From assembly GCA_025529335.1 (NCBI GenBank), contig JAMYHX010000018.1, positions 1 through 64,000 on the forward strand: 64,000 nucleotides of DNA, written 5' to 3'. Shown here piece after piece: positions 48,186-58,563 of this stretch. The stretch's first letter is position 1. The number at the start of each line of letters is the position of its first letter. Origin of the DNA: Rhizopus sp. PT2906 (lineage: Eukaryota; Mucoromycota; Mucoromycetes; Mucorales; Rhizopodaceae). The notes beneath the pieces are model-generated. The model worked only from the letters and a program-made list of their open reading frames with translations. It had not been told where the DNA came from and made no database searches. Position numbers and translations under genes: made by a program.

Positions 48186-48252
48186 GCCTTTACCGCCTTA
48201 CAAGAACCTGGAATGGAAGCAACAATGATTGGAACAAGTATGACTTCCAATT

Positions 48253-49014
48253 AAATTTATGCAAATTGATATTTACAAGTGCGCAAATTGGCACCGTGAA
48301 CACTGTACATTGCAGCCTTCCTAATAAGGAACAATGTTGTTTGCTTATTAAGCGTAGAATATTGAATCAGCAAATGAAATCGTAATTCATGATTACATCT
48401 GTAGCGAATAAGCGTCAAAAGTTGTAATCATAGAGTGTGATTGAAGGAAAAATGACGCATAAAATAGATATTATTTAGAATAAAGCTTATTTCATCTTCA
48501 TATGTTGTCACAAAGTTATGCACATATTCTTTATAAATAAGAGGGAGAAAAGTGAAGACACCCCTTTGGAGTAGCCTTACTATTTAAATCTAGCCCTTGG
48601 CAAAAATCAAAATTTTGATCGCCCTGAGTGTCTTATTTAAATAATGCTTGTCTAAATTCCAACCAAAATCGTCAAGCGAGTACATTTCTTTGACTATGAC
48701 TGATAAGTAATAACTTGTAATTAAAATACACAAAGAATAAGACAAGAATAAAGTGAACCTAAAAGAAAGATTAGATTAAAGAAATGTCAATTGCACCCCC
48801 TTTCTAAGGGAAAAAAAAAGACAGCCAACCTTGTGGTGAAAACACAAAAGTTTAAATTTAAACGTAAAGAAAATAATACATATCTTTGAAGGCAGTCTCT
48901 TTCTTATATGTCCTATTCTCATATCTTTCGATCATACCTCATATATAAACATTTCTTGTTCAAGCTTGATCCTCTTTCTCTTTCTTTCCTTTCTGCGATC
49001 TGCTTTTAATAAAG
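48253..49014. other. Promoter region of the acidic secreted protein
   Basis: 0.76 kb without genes. A TATA-like ATATATAAAC at 48940-48949 lies about 70 bp upstream of the next ATG, followed by a C/T-rich leader. Confidence 0.5.
48940..48949 (+). promoter_or_regulatory. TATA box of the acidic secreted protein gene
   Basis: CATATATAAAC about 70 bp upstream of the ATG at 49015, with a long pyrimidine-rich leader (CTTTCTC) in between. Confidence 0.5.
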
Positions 49015-50195
49015 ATGCAAACTAAAATAGTGCTTTCTCTTGCTCTTGCAACAGTCCTGGTTCAAGGTAGACCTTTTCTCCTTATATTGATAAACGTACC
49101 TTATACTCATCGTTTTCTATCATAGCCCAAGTTAATGGAAATGCTCGTGGTCATGATGTTCATGGCATTGCTCATGTCAACTCTGAAGCATCCCTTCTTC
49201 CTGCTGTTAAGATTGGCACTGGTTCTCTTAATGGCAAACTGAGAGCTGACTCCAACAACAGCTATCGTAACCGTAACAACAATAAGAATGGCAGAGCTCG
49301 CAATGGCTACAATGAAGACGATGAAGATGATAAAGATGATAAAGACGATGAAGACGATGAAGACGATGAAGATGATGAAGATGATGGCGAGGATGACCAC
49401 GATAATGATGACGATGATAATGACGACAGCGATAATGATGACGACGATAATGATGATGATGATGATAATGATTATGAAGATGATGATGACAGCGACAACG
49501 ATGATGATCATGAGGGCAAATATAACCATTACAGAGGTGGTAATGGCCGCAATGGAATCCGTAATAATAATGGTAGAAAACGCGATGAGTATAGCAATGG
49601 TCATAAGTACGATGATAGGGAGGGTAGCAAAGATGTTAAAGGTGATGATGAAGGCTTTGGACACCATGGAGAAGCAGGAACAAAAGGTCTTACAGGTCAT
49701 ATCAAGGCCAATTCATTTACGCCACAAGTAGCCAACATCTACAAGTCCGATGACAAGGAAGAAAAGACTGAAAAGAAGGACAAGAAGGACAAAAAGAAGA
49801 AGTCCAAGGATGATGAAGATGAGGAAGAGGATGAAGATCAAAAGAAGAGCGATAAAAAGAAAAAGAAGACTGAAGACGAAGAAGAAGAAGAAGAAGAAGA
49901 AGAAGATGACTATACTAATCAAGAAAATAACACTTTAGAAGCAGTAGTTCTTAGCATGAGCACAAGTAGCAAGGCCATTAGCCGTTCCGCCAGTGCCGCG
50001 CCTAGCGGTAGCCGTTCCTTGTCTTTTGCCGCTGCTCCCTCTGCTACTCTCTCCAAAGCTATTCCTCCCAATTCTCGTCCAACAACAGGTGGCAACGCTA
50101 AGGTTCAAAGTAGCAAATCAGGTGCAAGCTTTGTACGCGTGAGTCTTGGTGCCACTGTTGGCGCCGCTATTATTGCTGCTTTCACTCTTATGTAG
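49015..50195 (+). CDS. Acidic Asp/Glu/Lys-rich secreted, GPI-type protein
   Basis: Two exons, 49015-49066 and 49126-50195, give 373 aa. A signal peptide (about 1-19, IVLSLALATVLVQAQ) is split by the intron. Residues 80-160 are nearly all Asp with some Glu, Lys and Asn; residues 225-290 alternate Lys blocks and Glu blocks. A Ser/Ala-rich region precedes a C-terminal hydrophobic segment (SLGATVGAAIIAAFTLM) typical of a GPI-attachment signal. It would be a cell-wall or surface polyampholyte. Binding of calcium or other cations is plausible but is inference. The Asp-rich core is coded by a GAT/GAC repeat. The same region also stays open on the reverse strand, which is a shadow. Confidence 0.8.
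49311..49503 (+). repeat. Coding GAT/GAC/GAA trinucleotide repeat
   Basis: About 190 bp of imperfect GAN triplets encoding Asp/Glu runs within the acidic secreted protein. It is expected to be length-variable between strains without changing frame. Confidence 0.85.
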
Positions 50196-50232
50196 ACTCT
50201 ATAATGGCATCTTTTACTCAAATAAATAGAAT

Positions 50233-51141
50233 TTATTGTATCGCAAATGTTTTGCCTACATTCCCCAAAATTTTTTCTCGGCTATCTTTAAGTACTTCAA
50301 AAATGGTCATACTGATCGTCGTTGAGGGTATACCGCAAGCGATGCGTGCCAGTAGTCCTCTGGTGAGCGCCACGCGTCCTTCTTGTTTGATCATATTTTT
50401 TGCAATCGCAATAGGTCCTTGTCTAAATTGTTGTCCTTGATCTGCAGCAGACACTTGCCATCTTGTTTTAATTGTATCCAATGGCGTAGATACAGCGATA
50501 CTCGTTACGCCTGCAACAGTTGAACAAAGCATATATGTCTGAAAATGGCTTTCGTTCATCCATTGTTTCATTGACTCATACGTTACAAAATATATCATCG
50601 AATGAGGCACAAACACCGCCATTCCCATCCAATAGCCTCTAAAAAATCCTCGAAAGCCTTCTGTTTCAGCAATTGTTTTAGCAAGTGTGATCGTACTATC
50701 TTTTTGCTGTGTCTGTAATCGGTTTTTCATCACTTCCATCGGTGTAAAGAGGGCACCAGCTACGACTTCAGCCGCACAGGCCGATAGTAGATGACTCATG
50801 ACTGTATCTCTCGATAGTTTGTATCTTGTATTTAGTGTCTGTTTTGTCCATTCATAGCAAGATAGATATGCTGATAGTGCAGGCACTGAGAGTAGCATGG
50901 AAACAGGCAATCCTCGATAAAGTGTGGTTAGTGGGAAAGCAACACTGAAAATAGAAGGTATCTTTGTTGTTGTGTTTATGATCTGCAGTCTTGTTTTAAT
51001 TGTATCCACTAAAAAGAAAGGGGTTAACTCTAATTATAGCTTCTTAAAGGTCTATTTACCAGGATGCGTTACAATACGAGCTACTAACGCTGCAGTGCTC
51101 GAAGAAAATAAATAATACCCATCTAGAGTGTTTCGAGACAT
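50233..51141 (-). CDS. Mitochondrial carrier family protein
   Basis: Two exons, 51141-51060 and 51008-50233, giving 285 aa, a normal length. All three carrier repeats have the P-x-[DE]-x-x-[KR] signature: HPVDTIKTR, TPMEVMKNR and TPLDTIKTR, each followed by a GxxxxxRG-type element (TLYRGLP, GFFRGYW, ALTRGLLARI). It is an inner mitochondrial membrane transporter of six helices. The substrate cannot be assigned. The third repeat and GLLARIACGIPST resemble the yeast Ymc/Mme1/Mtm1-like and SLC25A39/44-type carriers only loosely. It converges on the acidic protein gene across 37 bp. Confidence 0.9.
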
Positions 51142-51542
51142 GACAGGATCTCGTAGTTAAAAAAAAAGAAGGACCTGAAGTCAGGTCTCAGGCACTTGGA
51201 CGGTCTATACTCTTGTGACTTTTTTTATAGTTGTTCAACTTTGTGAGTATTGATAGTGGTGATAGGTTCATACAAAGCTTTTTTCAACAAACACAATGGA
51301 AAAGATGAGCGGGAAGGATGTAGCAACACAGGCCTTTTTGTGACTATTATCAACAATGAAGCTAGAGTATAGTCTATCCCATTTTTGTACTTTCTAAAAC
51401 CAATGTCAGAATTAAAGAGTTGTCTTTTAGTTTTGTGTGTGCTGGCAGCCTAAATGCGGACTTTAAACACAACTGTACGTCATCTAGCCTTTTTTTTTAT
51501 TATATTTGTCTTTTTTAATCGTATAAGTCATAAAACACTGTC

Positions 51543-52096
51543 ATGCCAAAGATTAGAACACAAAGAACGAAGCGACCACCAGAAGGCTTTGATGAGATTG
51601 AGCCTACATTAGAAGAATTTGCTAGAAAAATGAGAGAAGGTAATCTATACAATATGGATGATTGGAAGAGATCTAACTCTTAAAAAAAAAAACAGTTGAA
51701 AATGAATCACATGAGGGAAAGCGTATAGTTGAGTCAACATGGCCAGTATTTCGTATTCACCATCAGCGTTCACGATATATATATGACCTTTATTACAAAA
51801 GAAAGATTATCTCACGAGATCTATATGATTACTTAATAAAGAACAAGTATGCAGATGCTAATCTTATAGCCAAATGGAAAAAGGTATTAAAAGAAACGTG
51901 TAATGGTATTCTCTTTTGCTTAATGATATGTTTATAGCCTGGATTTGAAAAGCTATGCTGTCTTCGATGCATTCAACCTAGAGATACAAACTTTGGAACA
52001 ACGTGTATTTGTAGAGTACCCAAGGAAAAGTTGGAGGAAGGTAAAATGGTAGAATGCGTTCACTGTGGCTGTAGAGGATGTGCAAGTGGAGATTAA
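51543..52096 (+). CDS. BUD31: BUD31 / G10 splicing factor
   Basis: Three exons, 51543-51639, 51696-51883 and 51938-52096, giving 147 aa, the family length. It is part of the NineTeen-associated core of the spliceosome. The N-terminus MPKIRTQRTKRPPEGFDEI, the middle RYIYDLYYKRKIISRDLYDY and the Cys-rich zinc-binding C-terminus (CCLRCIQ, GTTCICRVPK, ECVHCGCRGCASGD) are all diagnostic. Intact. The start is the only ATG before the conserved KIRT motif. Confidence 0.97.
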
Positions 52097-52734
52097 GTTA
52101 ATAAAAGGGGTGTTTGCATTTACACAAACAAAAAAGGATCTACGGATGCATGACATTGATGTAAGAAGCCAAAAAAAGAAGGGCAATGATTTCTTTATGC
52201 CTCTTTCAGGTGACTTTGTTTTCCTTTCTAAACTGAGAATATTCCTACAGTGCTTGAAAATCAAAATGTTGGCTAGGAACACTTGTTGTATTCAACTTTA
52301 GTGCCTAGATGAGGGCTGCTAAAATGATTGTTATCATTGAGGAACTGAAATATGTGGATGAGTGTCTAACATGTTTGATATAAATCATTATAATATACTA
52401 TAATCTTACAGTGGGTAAGAATAGCATAAATTTAAATGCGTCTTATGCTAATGGTTTTCCTTTTAAGCTTTTGCTTTATCAAACCATCCGCTTATTAACC
52501 ATTTCAAGTTACAAAAATAAAACTGAATACAACAGAGCCCTAGGATATAAAAAATAATTGGAATCTATTCCACCTTCAGAAGCAGCAAGAAATAAAAGAA
52601 TAGAGCTTGCTACAGAATACCAAGATAATCTCAAGCAATGAAGATATTTGAAATAAGCACTCTCCAAAAAGAGATGTTTCTTGACTCTTGATGTATAGAC
52701 ACATCGATGTATGCCTCCTTCTTTTTAGATATAA
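52097..52734. other. Intergenic, nothing recognised
   Basis: 0.64 kb of AT-rich sequence after BUD31. No supported frame. Confidence 0.5.
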
Positions 52735-53915
52735 TTTGCACATATCATCATTCTCTGCTATATCACTTAGTGAAGATACATTTTCCCATTCGAAAATGGT
52801 TGCATTGTACAAATTGGTTCAATTGTCGACAATTAAGAGTTGGACGTCGTTTGGTTTCTTCTTGAATAATGAAACAGTTTGAAAGGTAATATATACTTTA
52901 TGTTGATGGTACTTTGACTATGCTCGCGTCTAGAAAATTGTGTACTGCACATCTATTACAACTTAACCATCTTTTGGTGTTAGGTGAAGTAGTAGGGTAA
53001 GCCAAGGGCGAGGTGTCTGAGCTTCACTAGTTGTTATTACTGGTTATTAGTGGAGTGTATATTAGATGTTGGAGTTGATTTGTTCAATGCCTAGAGTTGT
53101 CTGATATTGCACTGTCCCCAAACAACGGACGTCCTCGTGAGTAACCTTGTGAACCCGGCATGAATCCGTTGTAGTCGTTTCCATGTCTAAATCTTGAGGT
53201 TGCGCGTTGAATGACTGCTGCATGAGATATCTTTCCAGCAGTTTCTGGAGAGAGATGGCCAAGTGTTTGTCCTCTTCTGGCTGTTCCTCAAGATATTTGT
53301 GTGATTGAGGAAGTCCAAGAGCCTTTGTTGCGAGGATTTTTTGTTGTTTGAAATGAGTAAACCGCCAATCTTTGAACCTTTTTCGCGGCGTTCTCAAAGA
53401 GAGCTGTTATATCGTCTCCATTAGTATTGATACTATCTAGTTCTTCAGAAGGTTCTGAAGCTGCTTCGGCCGCATATCGGTGCTTATAGCGCTACTGAGT
53501 GACATGGAAAAGCATCAGCTTGGTATTTTTCATGAATGAAATAAAGGGACTTGTTAATTATTTCAAGTATTATCCACTTATCATTTCCATAATGTATCAG
53601 GCTCTTTAATGTAACATTTGAGTTTATTCTCCATTGTAGGCGTGGTAGTCTGAAAGTATTGCTGCGGGGGTTGCTCTGAGTACATCCTCTTTGTTCTCAA
53701 CCTCCTTGGTTTGAAAGCGAATTGCAAACTTGTTGGTAGAGCAGTTCCAACTGCTCGGATGATAGGTTAAATTCTGTATTACCATTTCCATTATATATAG
53801 TATTCTTTATAACAGCATCTCCGGTGCACGGATTGGAAAAGGATAAGGAAGTATGATTACTTTGCATTTGTATTATTTCGAATAAATAAAGCGCGGCTCG
53901 AGGAGCTAATACCAC
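52735..53915 (-). mobile_element. DIRS-type retroelement F (gag, RT remnant)
   Basis: Minus strand. The terminus AGCCGCGCTTTATTTATTC (about 53898) is followed by a gag start MQSNHTSLSF and later ATKALGLPQSHKYLEEQP. It then reaches an RT remnant at 53030-52740 whose DNA matches the RT start of element D (43530-43280) base for base over long stretches, for example AATGGTTGCATTGTACAA and TGGACGTCGTTTGGTTTCTT on the plus strand. The region between gag and RT and everything after the RT start are lost. Confidence 0.75.
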
Positions 53916-53993
53916 ATTTGGGTCCGACGTGAGTCAACTGGAATTGATTTATGCACGATCAACAATTTAATTCTATGCAGTAGATTCACAATA

Positions 53994-54004
53994 TTTATAT
54001 AAAC
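53994..54004 (+). promoter_or_regulatory. TATA box before the calcineurin-tail gene
   Basis: TTTATATAAAC lies about 55 bp upstream of the ATG at 54055, separated by a C/T-rich leader. Core promoter architecture is as in intact genes of this window. Confidence 0.45.
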
Positions 54005-54054
54005 ACCACCTTTTTACCCTTTTCTCTTTTTTTTTTTTCTCTAATATTTACAAA

Positions 54055-54443
54055 ATGTTGATGGAAGCTAATAATCAATTTGCTTTGGATCGTAGACAAG
54101 TCATTAGAAGAAAAGTTCTTGCTATTGGCAGAATGTCTAGAGCCTATCAAGTCTTGAAGACAAACCCTGACCTCGTTGATCAATTAAAATCAGTGTCCAT
54201 CGATGGTAAGCTACCTTCTGGTATATTGTCAGGAGGAGAACAAGCAATGAAAGAAGGTATGGTATTGATAGCTTGTGGGCCCATTGTTTCTTAATTGACG
54301 ATATTATATAAATAGCCATCCTAACATCCTCAGCTACAAATCACAATAAACAAAAGAAACAAAAAGATCACCCTATTACATTCTATAACTGCCCTACTCC
54401 CAATTATAAAGTCACATCATCTAATAGACAAGGACATGTTTAA
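54055..54443 (+). CDS. Solo calcineurin A C-terminal tail (calmodulin-binding)
   Basis: Two exons, 54055-54256 and 54316-54443, give 109 aa in a clean frame. The protein starts near the end of the catalytic subunit of calcineurin: RRQVIRRKVLAIGRMSRAYQ corresponds to the calmodulin-binding helix, and KLPSGILSGGEQAMKEA to the segment before the autoinhibitory domain. The phosphatase domain and calcineurin-B-binding helix are absent. After the intron the sequence (HPITFYNCPTPNYKV) differs from the usual autoinhibitory helix. A TATA box, pyrimidine leader and normal intron suggest it may be expressed. It would bind calmodulin without phosphatase activity. Alternatively it is a recent gene fragment among transposon debris. 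Confidence 0.7.
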
Positions 54444-55369
54444 GCTTAGTTATTTATGAATAAAAAATAAATATATCTTTGTTTGTTACTATATGTAAAT
54501 CACGCATTATGGAAGTTGTCCTGTTTTCCAAAATAAACACTCCGACATCCCTTAAACAAAAAAAGCATGGCACACGGCAAATCAGCCGGAGTGAAGAATT
54601 CTCCATGGAATTCCCCATGGAATATTCTTAAGCAACGCCTGCTTAGCTCATGGAAACCATGATGAAACAGTAAATTCAGATGTAAATCCATCCTTTTCTT
54701 ACTAAATGGTAGAAAGGTTGGCTGTCACGGGTACGTAATTCATACCATCGTCATCAGCAAAATCACTAGACCATTGATCTCTGTATTGACTGTAATAAAT
54801 AAAGCATACCTTATGATTAATTGCTATTAAGTTGAAGTATTGGCTATCAATGAATCCTTTCCTAAAGTAAATGTTCCTATCTCACTGAAACATTAAGTAT
54901 AGTGATTATCTGTAAGCAATACAGCTGAGATACCAATCTTTTAATATTTTGGTTGAATGAAAAGGTTAAATAACAATCTCAATTTGTTGAATTTAATACT
55001 ATTTTTTTTTTTTTTAATAAAGGCAAATTAATATCAAGCCATATATTGTCCAGAGCAGAGACACGTTACTTAATTATTTCCTTTCTGGTCTTTAGATCCT
55101 ACAAAGAATATGCCTAAATGAATTTTAATGATACTTTAGTCCATGTACTGGTCAGCTACAGCAGAAACAATCTTTAAGGGTTATACATCAAGATTGGTCA
55201 TCTGTCTGCCCCCCCTTCTGCAACTTGTTTTCTTTAGTTTCTTTTTAACAAATTATATGGTGACACTAGTACTTTTTATACATATAACTGAACAAGGCCA
55301 ACAAGAGAAAGGATAATATCCCTCTTTGTACTTGATATATATCTTGAATTATACAGTCAAACCTATGGA
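54444..55369. other. Intergenic with one possible exon
   Basis: A minus-strand segment at about 54790-54704 after a TTTATTACAG acceptor reads QWSSDFADDDGMNYVPV and ends in a stop; it may be a stranded last exon. Otherwise nothing. A T-run lies at about 55000-55018. Confidence 0.35.
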
Positions 55370-56535
55370 ATTTGGCGTTTTCTCAAAAATAAATGGCGAA
55401 ATGATACCGTCCCTGAATTGCCTACTCTATGCAGACGATGTAGTCCTCATCGCCGAACGCTCAAATACGGTTGATCTACTAAGTTAATGCGAAAGTCATA
55501 GTATCCAAATGGGATACAAATGGAACCCATATAAATGCGTAATTTTGGACAATAGCACAGATCCAATTACATATACCCTTTATGAAGAGCCATTACCAAG
55601 AGGAACAGCTTTTGTATACCTTGGCGTCCCCTTCAAACCGGGTGGGCATCTCGATCCAGGGGAACTAATTCAACACAATGCCTGTAAGGCTCTTGCAACG
55701 ATGAACATGCTGTCATCTGTTGGTGTGAATCCGTTTGGTTTCTCCAAGCTTCTTTGTACCAGGTTTTACGCTCACATAGTTCGACCGCAGCTTGAGTAGA
55801 GTCTAGCAATCAATCACCTCACGGTCTCTCAACTTCACACCTTAGAGGAAGCCCAAAATAATTGAATCAAGAAAATCTACGGTGCTCGAGGCAAAGCATC
55901 CACTAATGTTATGCTTTACATGTCGAAGCTGCCCCTCATGTCGGAACGAGTCAGTATACTACAGACACAGTTCCTATTCGCAATACTAGAGGAAGCCAGT
56001 GGTACGCTCTCTCTCATACACCGTTTTGGAAAAGTTTACTGTCTACTACTGAGGAACTAGATACTCGCTCATTCAAGGCTGCTAAACGCCGCTTTTTGCA
56101 ACAGAATCTAGAGATCCGTTAACGATGCTGAGACTCCAAACTGCTTTCTAACTGCTGTCGATTGATCTCTCTGGATCCTATACTATGGCTGCCCATGTCT
56201 AAATCAGAGCGCAGTCGCTGTATACACTGGAGATTAGAGTAGCTACCTGGTGGTAAACCTCGACCATGTCCCAGGCACCCAACGCAATTACTCTCTAAGA
56301 AACACGCTGCTAGTTGCCTTGATATGCACCGACGTCTATTCATGCCTGATACTATACGCGATCCATTGTCATTCCTTCCGAATATACTTCCTCTACGTCC
56401 CTCGGTCCCCCCAAACCTAGCGCTCACCTGGTCTCAGCGATGGCCGATTATATGTTCCCTTCTATATGAGTTAGATCAGCTACACCATAACAAATTGATA
56501 CCTACTAAGCATCTCCATGGTCAAAAACTCCTTGT
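55370..56535 (+). mobile_element. LINE-type retrotransposon fragment
   Basis: The plus-strand reading begins in the palm of a non-LTR reverse transcriptase (LNCLLYADDVVLIAERS, with YADD), continues with MGYKWNPYKCVILD and VYLGVPFKPGGH. It later has MLSSVGVNPFGFSKLL and an endonuclease-free C-terminal region with PGGKPRPCPRHPTQL and SKKHAASCLDMHRRLF, a Cys/His zinc-knuckle-like tail. Many stops and shifts. The element lacks its 5' half, as expected for incomplete target-primed reverse transcription. Confidence 0.75.
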
Positions 56536-56690
56536 ATAGTTAAAGCAATTCATTTAACTTTTCATTGATAGCTCTACTCGTCACTTTCCTTTTTACACTT
56601 TTTACCTTTGTATCCATAAGGGGTTTTTTCGCTACTATTTACCTCCAAAAGTATTGAATGGATTGGACAATGTTTGTTTTATATTTTAGC

Positions 56691-56956
56691 GCTCAATTGA
56701 ACCATCAATAAAAATAAAATATCATGTTAACCAAAATAATGAGATGGTTACTGATAGAATTGAACAAGTAGCAAAAAAAAAACTACATCTAAAGACTGTC
56801 GTAGTTGAATCCGTCACTCACAGAAACCTTTTTCAAAGAGTAGAAACACGGACAGAATATAAATTATATGTTGTGCCAAAAGCAATCATGCTCTTTGAGC
56901 CACACCTTATTTTCCTTATACACTCTTTCCGGAAAGTAAATTCGCCTGTGATTTAA
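56691..56956 (+). CDS. Unassigned open frame, possible exon
   Basis: After a TTTTAG acceptor at 56686-56691 the frame stays open for about 88 codons (SIEPSIKIKYHVNQNNEM, then KLHLKTVVVESVTHRNLF) and then stops. Composition is protein-like. No upstream exon was found and no family is recognised. It may be part of a decayed gene. Confidence 0.25.
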
Positions 56957-57355
56957 AATAAATGCACTCAATGGTGAGGACAACATTCATGTTGTATGAA
57001 ATGTAAATTCGTCGTCGCCAAGAATATTTTCGTAGTATCAGTCTTGACATCCATGTTATACTGTATTTCCAAATAACAATGAGACTGAATGCTATACTTT
57101 CCAAATTTAGATGTCGTATTGAGACCGTTGTTATGTTACCAGAGTAATAACTGCATATACTCATTTTCTTCTTCTTTTGACATGATGCCGTTTTATTCAA
57201 ATATATTTTTCTTTGTCGTCTTTTTACGTAAATAATTTATTTATTTTATGACAACATTTTATAAAATTAACGGTCAATCATTAATAAAAATACAGTATAC
57301 AGGCATGAAAAGATATGAATAAGAAAAGATTTATTTGTTTTTTATTAGTATATAA

Positions 57356-57372
57356 TGAAAATAAAGCGTGGT
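57356..57372. repeat. Isolated DIRS terminus
   Basis: GAAAATAAAGCGTGGTTC, followed about 45 bp later by AATTGATTTATTTCCCACAA. The second piece resembles the sequence beside the terminus of element F (GGAATTGATTTATGCACG at about 53940). It appears to be a solo end without coding sequence. Confidence 0.5.
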
Positions 57373-57547
57373 TCAGACAGCATATAGGAGGTCTTCTTTC
57401 CACCAACTAATTGATTTATTTCCCACAATTTAATGCTGACGTTCTCTGTCAATATAATACATGTGTGTATCTTAACGAATGGCAAGCTGAGCTTATCCAC
57501 AGAATGACAAATCTATATATATACATATATATATATCCGTCTTGAGG

Positions 57548-58310
57548 TCACTGTATCAATTATATTACATATCAGACGCTTATTGGAAAGCGAGGTTGAT
57601 TCACTGTTATAGCGAATGGCTTAATAATTGGGCATTGTTAAACTGGGATAAACATAAGAAGCTTGAACAAGACGAACAAAAAGAGATGGATCAAGTGATT
57701 TGGTTATTTAAAGGGTTATTATCAGATACAGATTGTTTTCGTTCAATGTAATAATTTGTTCTACATGTTGACAAATTATGTACGCTCGGCTTGCTTCAAG
57801 AAAAAGATTATCCCTTAATACAACACACTTCACTTTCATTTTTTGAACTAGTAAAATAAGTGAGATTATATTGTATACGTCAAAAATTAACACACATCAA
57901 AGGTCTCTTCCATTTCAATACAGCATAATATACCAAGAATCATTACACCTGCGGCACCATTTGTATATAGACACTTCTTTTCTACTTCTGCAATGGCACA
58001 TAGTAGGATATGCAACATTATTTATCAATATAAAATGGCGTTTGAACAAAGTAAAGATCAACCTGAAGAATATCTATCAAGCCTCAATGCTTGCATGTTG
58101 AATATATGTAGTGCCTTATGGAAAACGATCAGTATTAAGGATAAGCAGCCCCTTCCCTTTGATCTACCAGCGTAAGAATGCTTGTATATTCAAGTGTGTG
58201 TACATATACTCATTCTCCATATTAAGTGTAACTATAGAGTGCCTATTTGAAAGATGTCTTCTCCATTTGCTACTTTCTTTTATAGGATCATGAATTTCAA
58301 GCTGATGTAA
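57548..58310 (+). pseudogene. CENP-I (Mis6)-like gene fragment
   Basis: Read in three pieces. A first frame (YISDAYWKARLIHCYSEW, DQVIWLFKGLLSDTDCFRS) is closed by TAATAA at 57749, but the same frame resumes as VDKLCTLGLLQEKDYP and SLSFFEL. It then splices (GTAAAA at 57851, CAG at about 57922) to NIPRIITPAAPFVYRHFF and AMAHSRICNIIYQYKMAF, NACMLNICSALWKTI. A last splice adds IMNFKLM and a stop at 58310. The order of a WxxWL-type segment, a serine-aromatic helix and a P-x-F-x-x-x-F-F-S motif followed by SR-C-x-x-I and a C-terminal LWK recalls kinetochore CENP-I. That assignment is from memory. The N-terminal two-thirds are missing and the stops suggest a dead copy. Confidence 0.4.
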
Positions 58311-58563
58311 GCAAAGCAACAAATGTGTTGTAAAGAATAAAAGAGGCTTATAGTTGTAACTAAAAGAAATTAAAAACCAAAACTAGCTTAAAGAACCATT
58401 AACACTTAGTAAGTTTCTATTGAGAAGCAGGGCAATACACAAATAGGAAGTTGTCAGGGTTGTACTCATTCATTTTAGACGTGTAACTATTCTATTGATA
58501 CCCATGTAGCTCTCTCTTTTTCCCTTTTTCATTCTCGCTTTTCTTTCTTTCTGATATCTTAAA

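Noticed and set aside
49311..49503. CRISPR-like periodicity
   Set aside because: Repeats are simple GAN triplets in coding sequence without spacers; no CRISPR array is present in the window.
49107..49700. Very long Ile/Val-rich open frame on the minus strand
   Set aside because: It is the mirror of the GAT/GAC-coded acidic stretch in the secreted protein gene, whose plus-strand reading has signal peptide, intron and GPI end.
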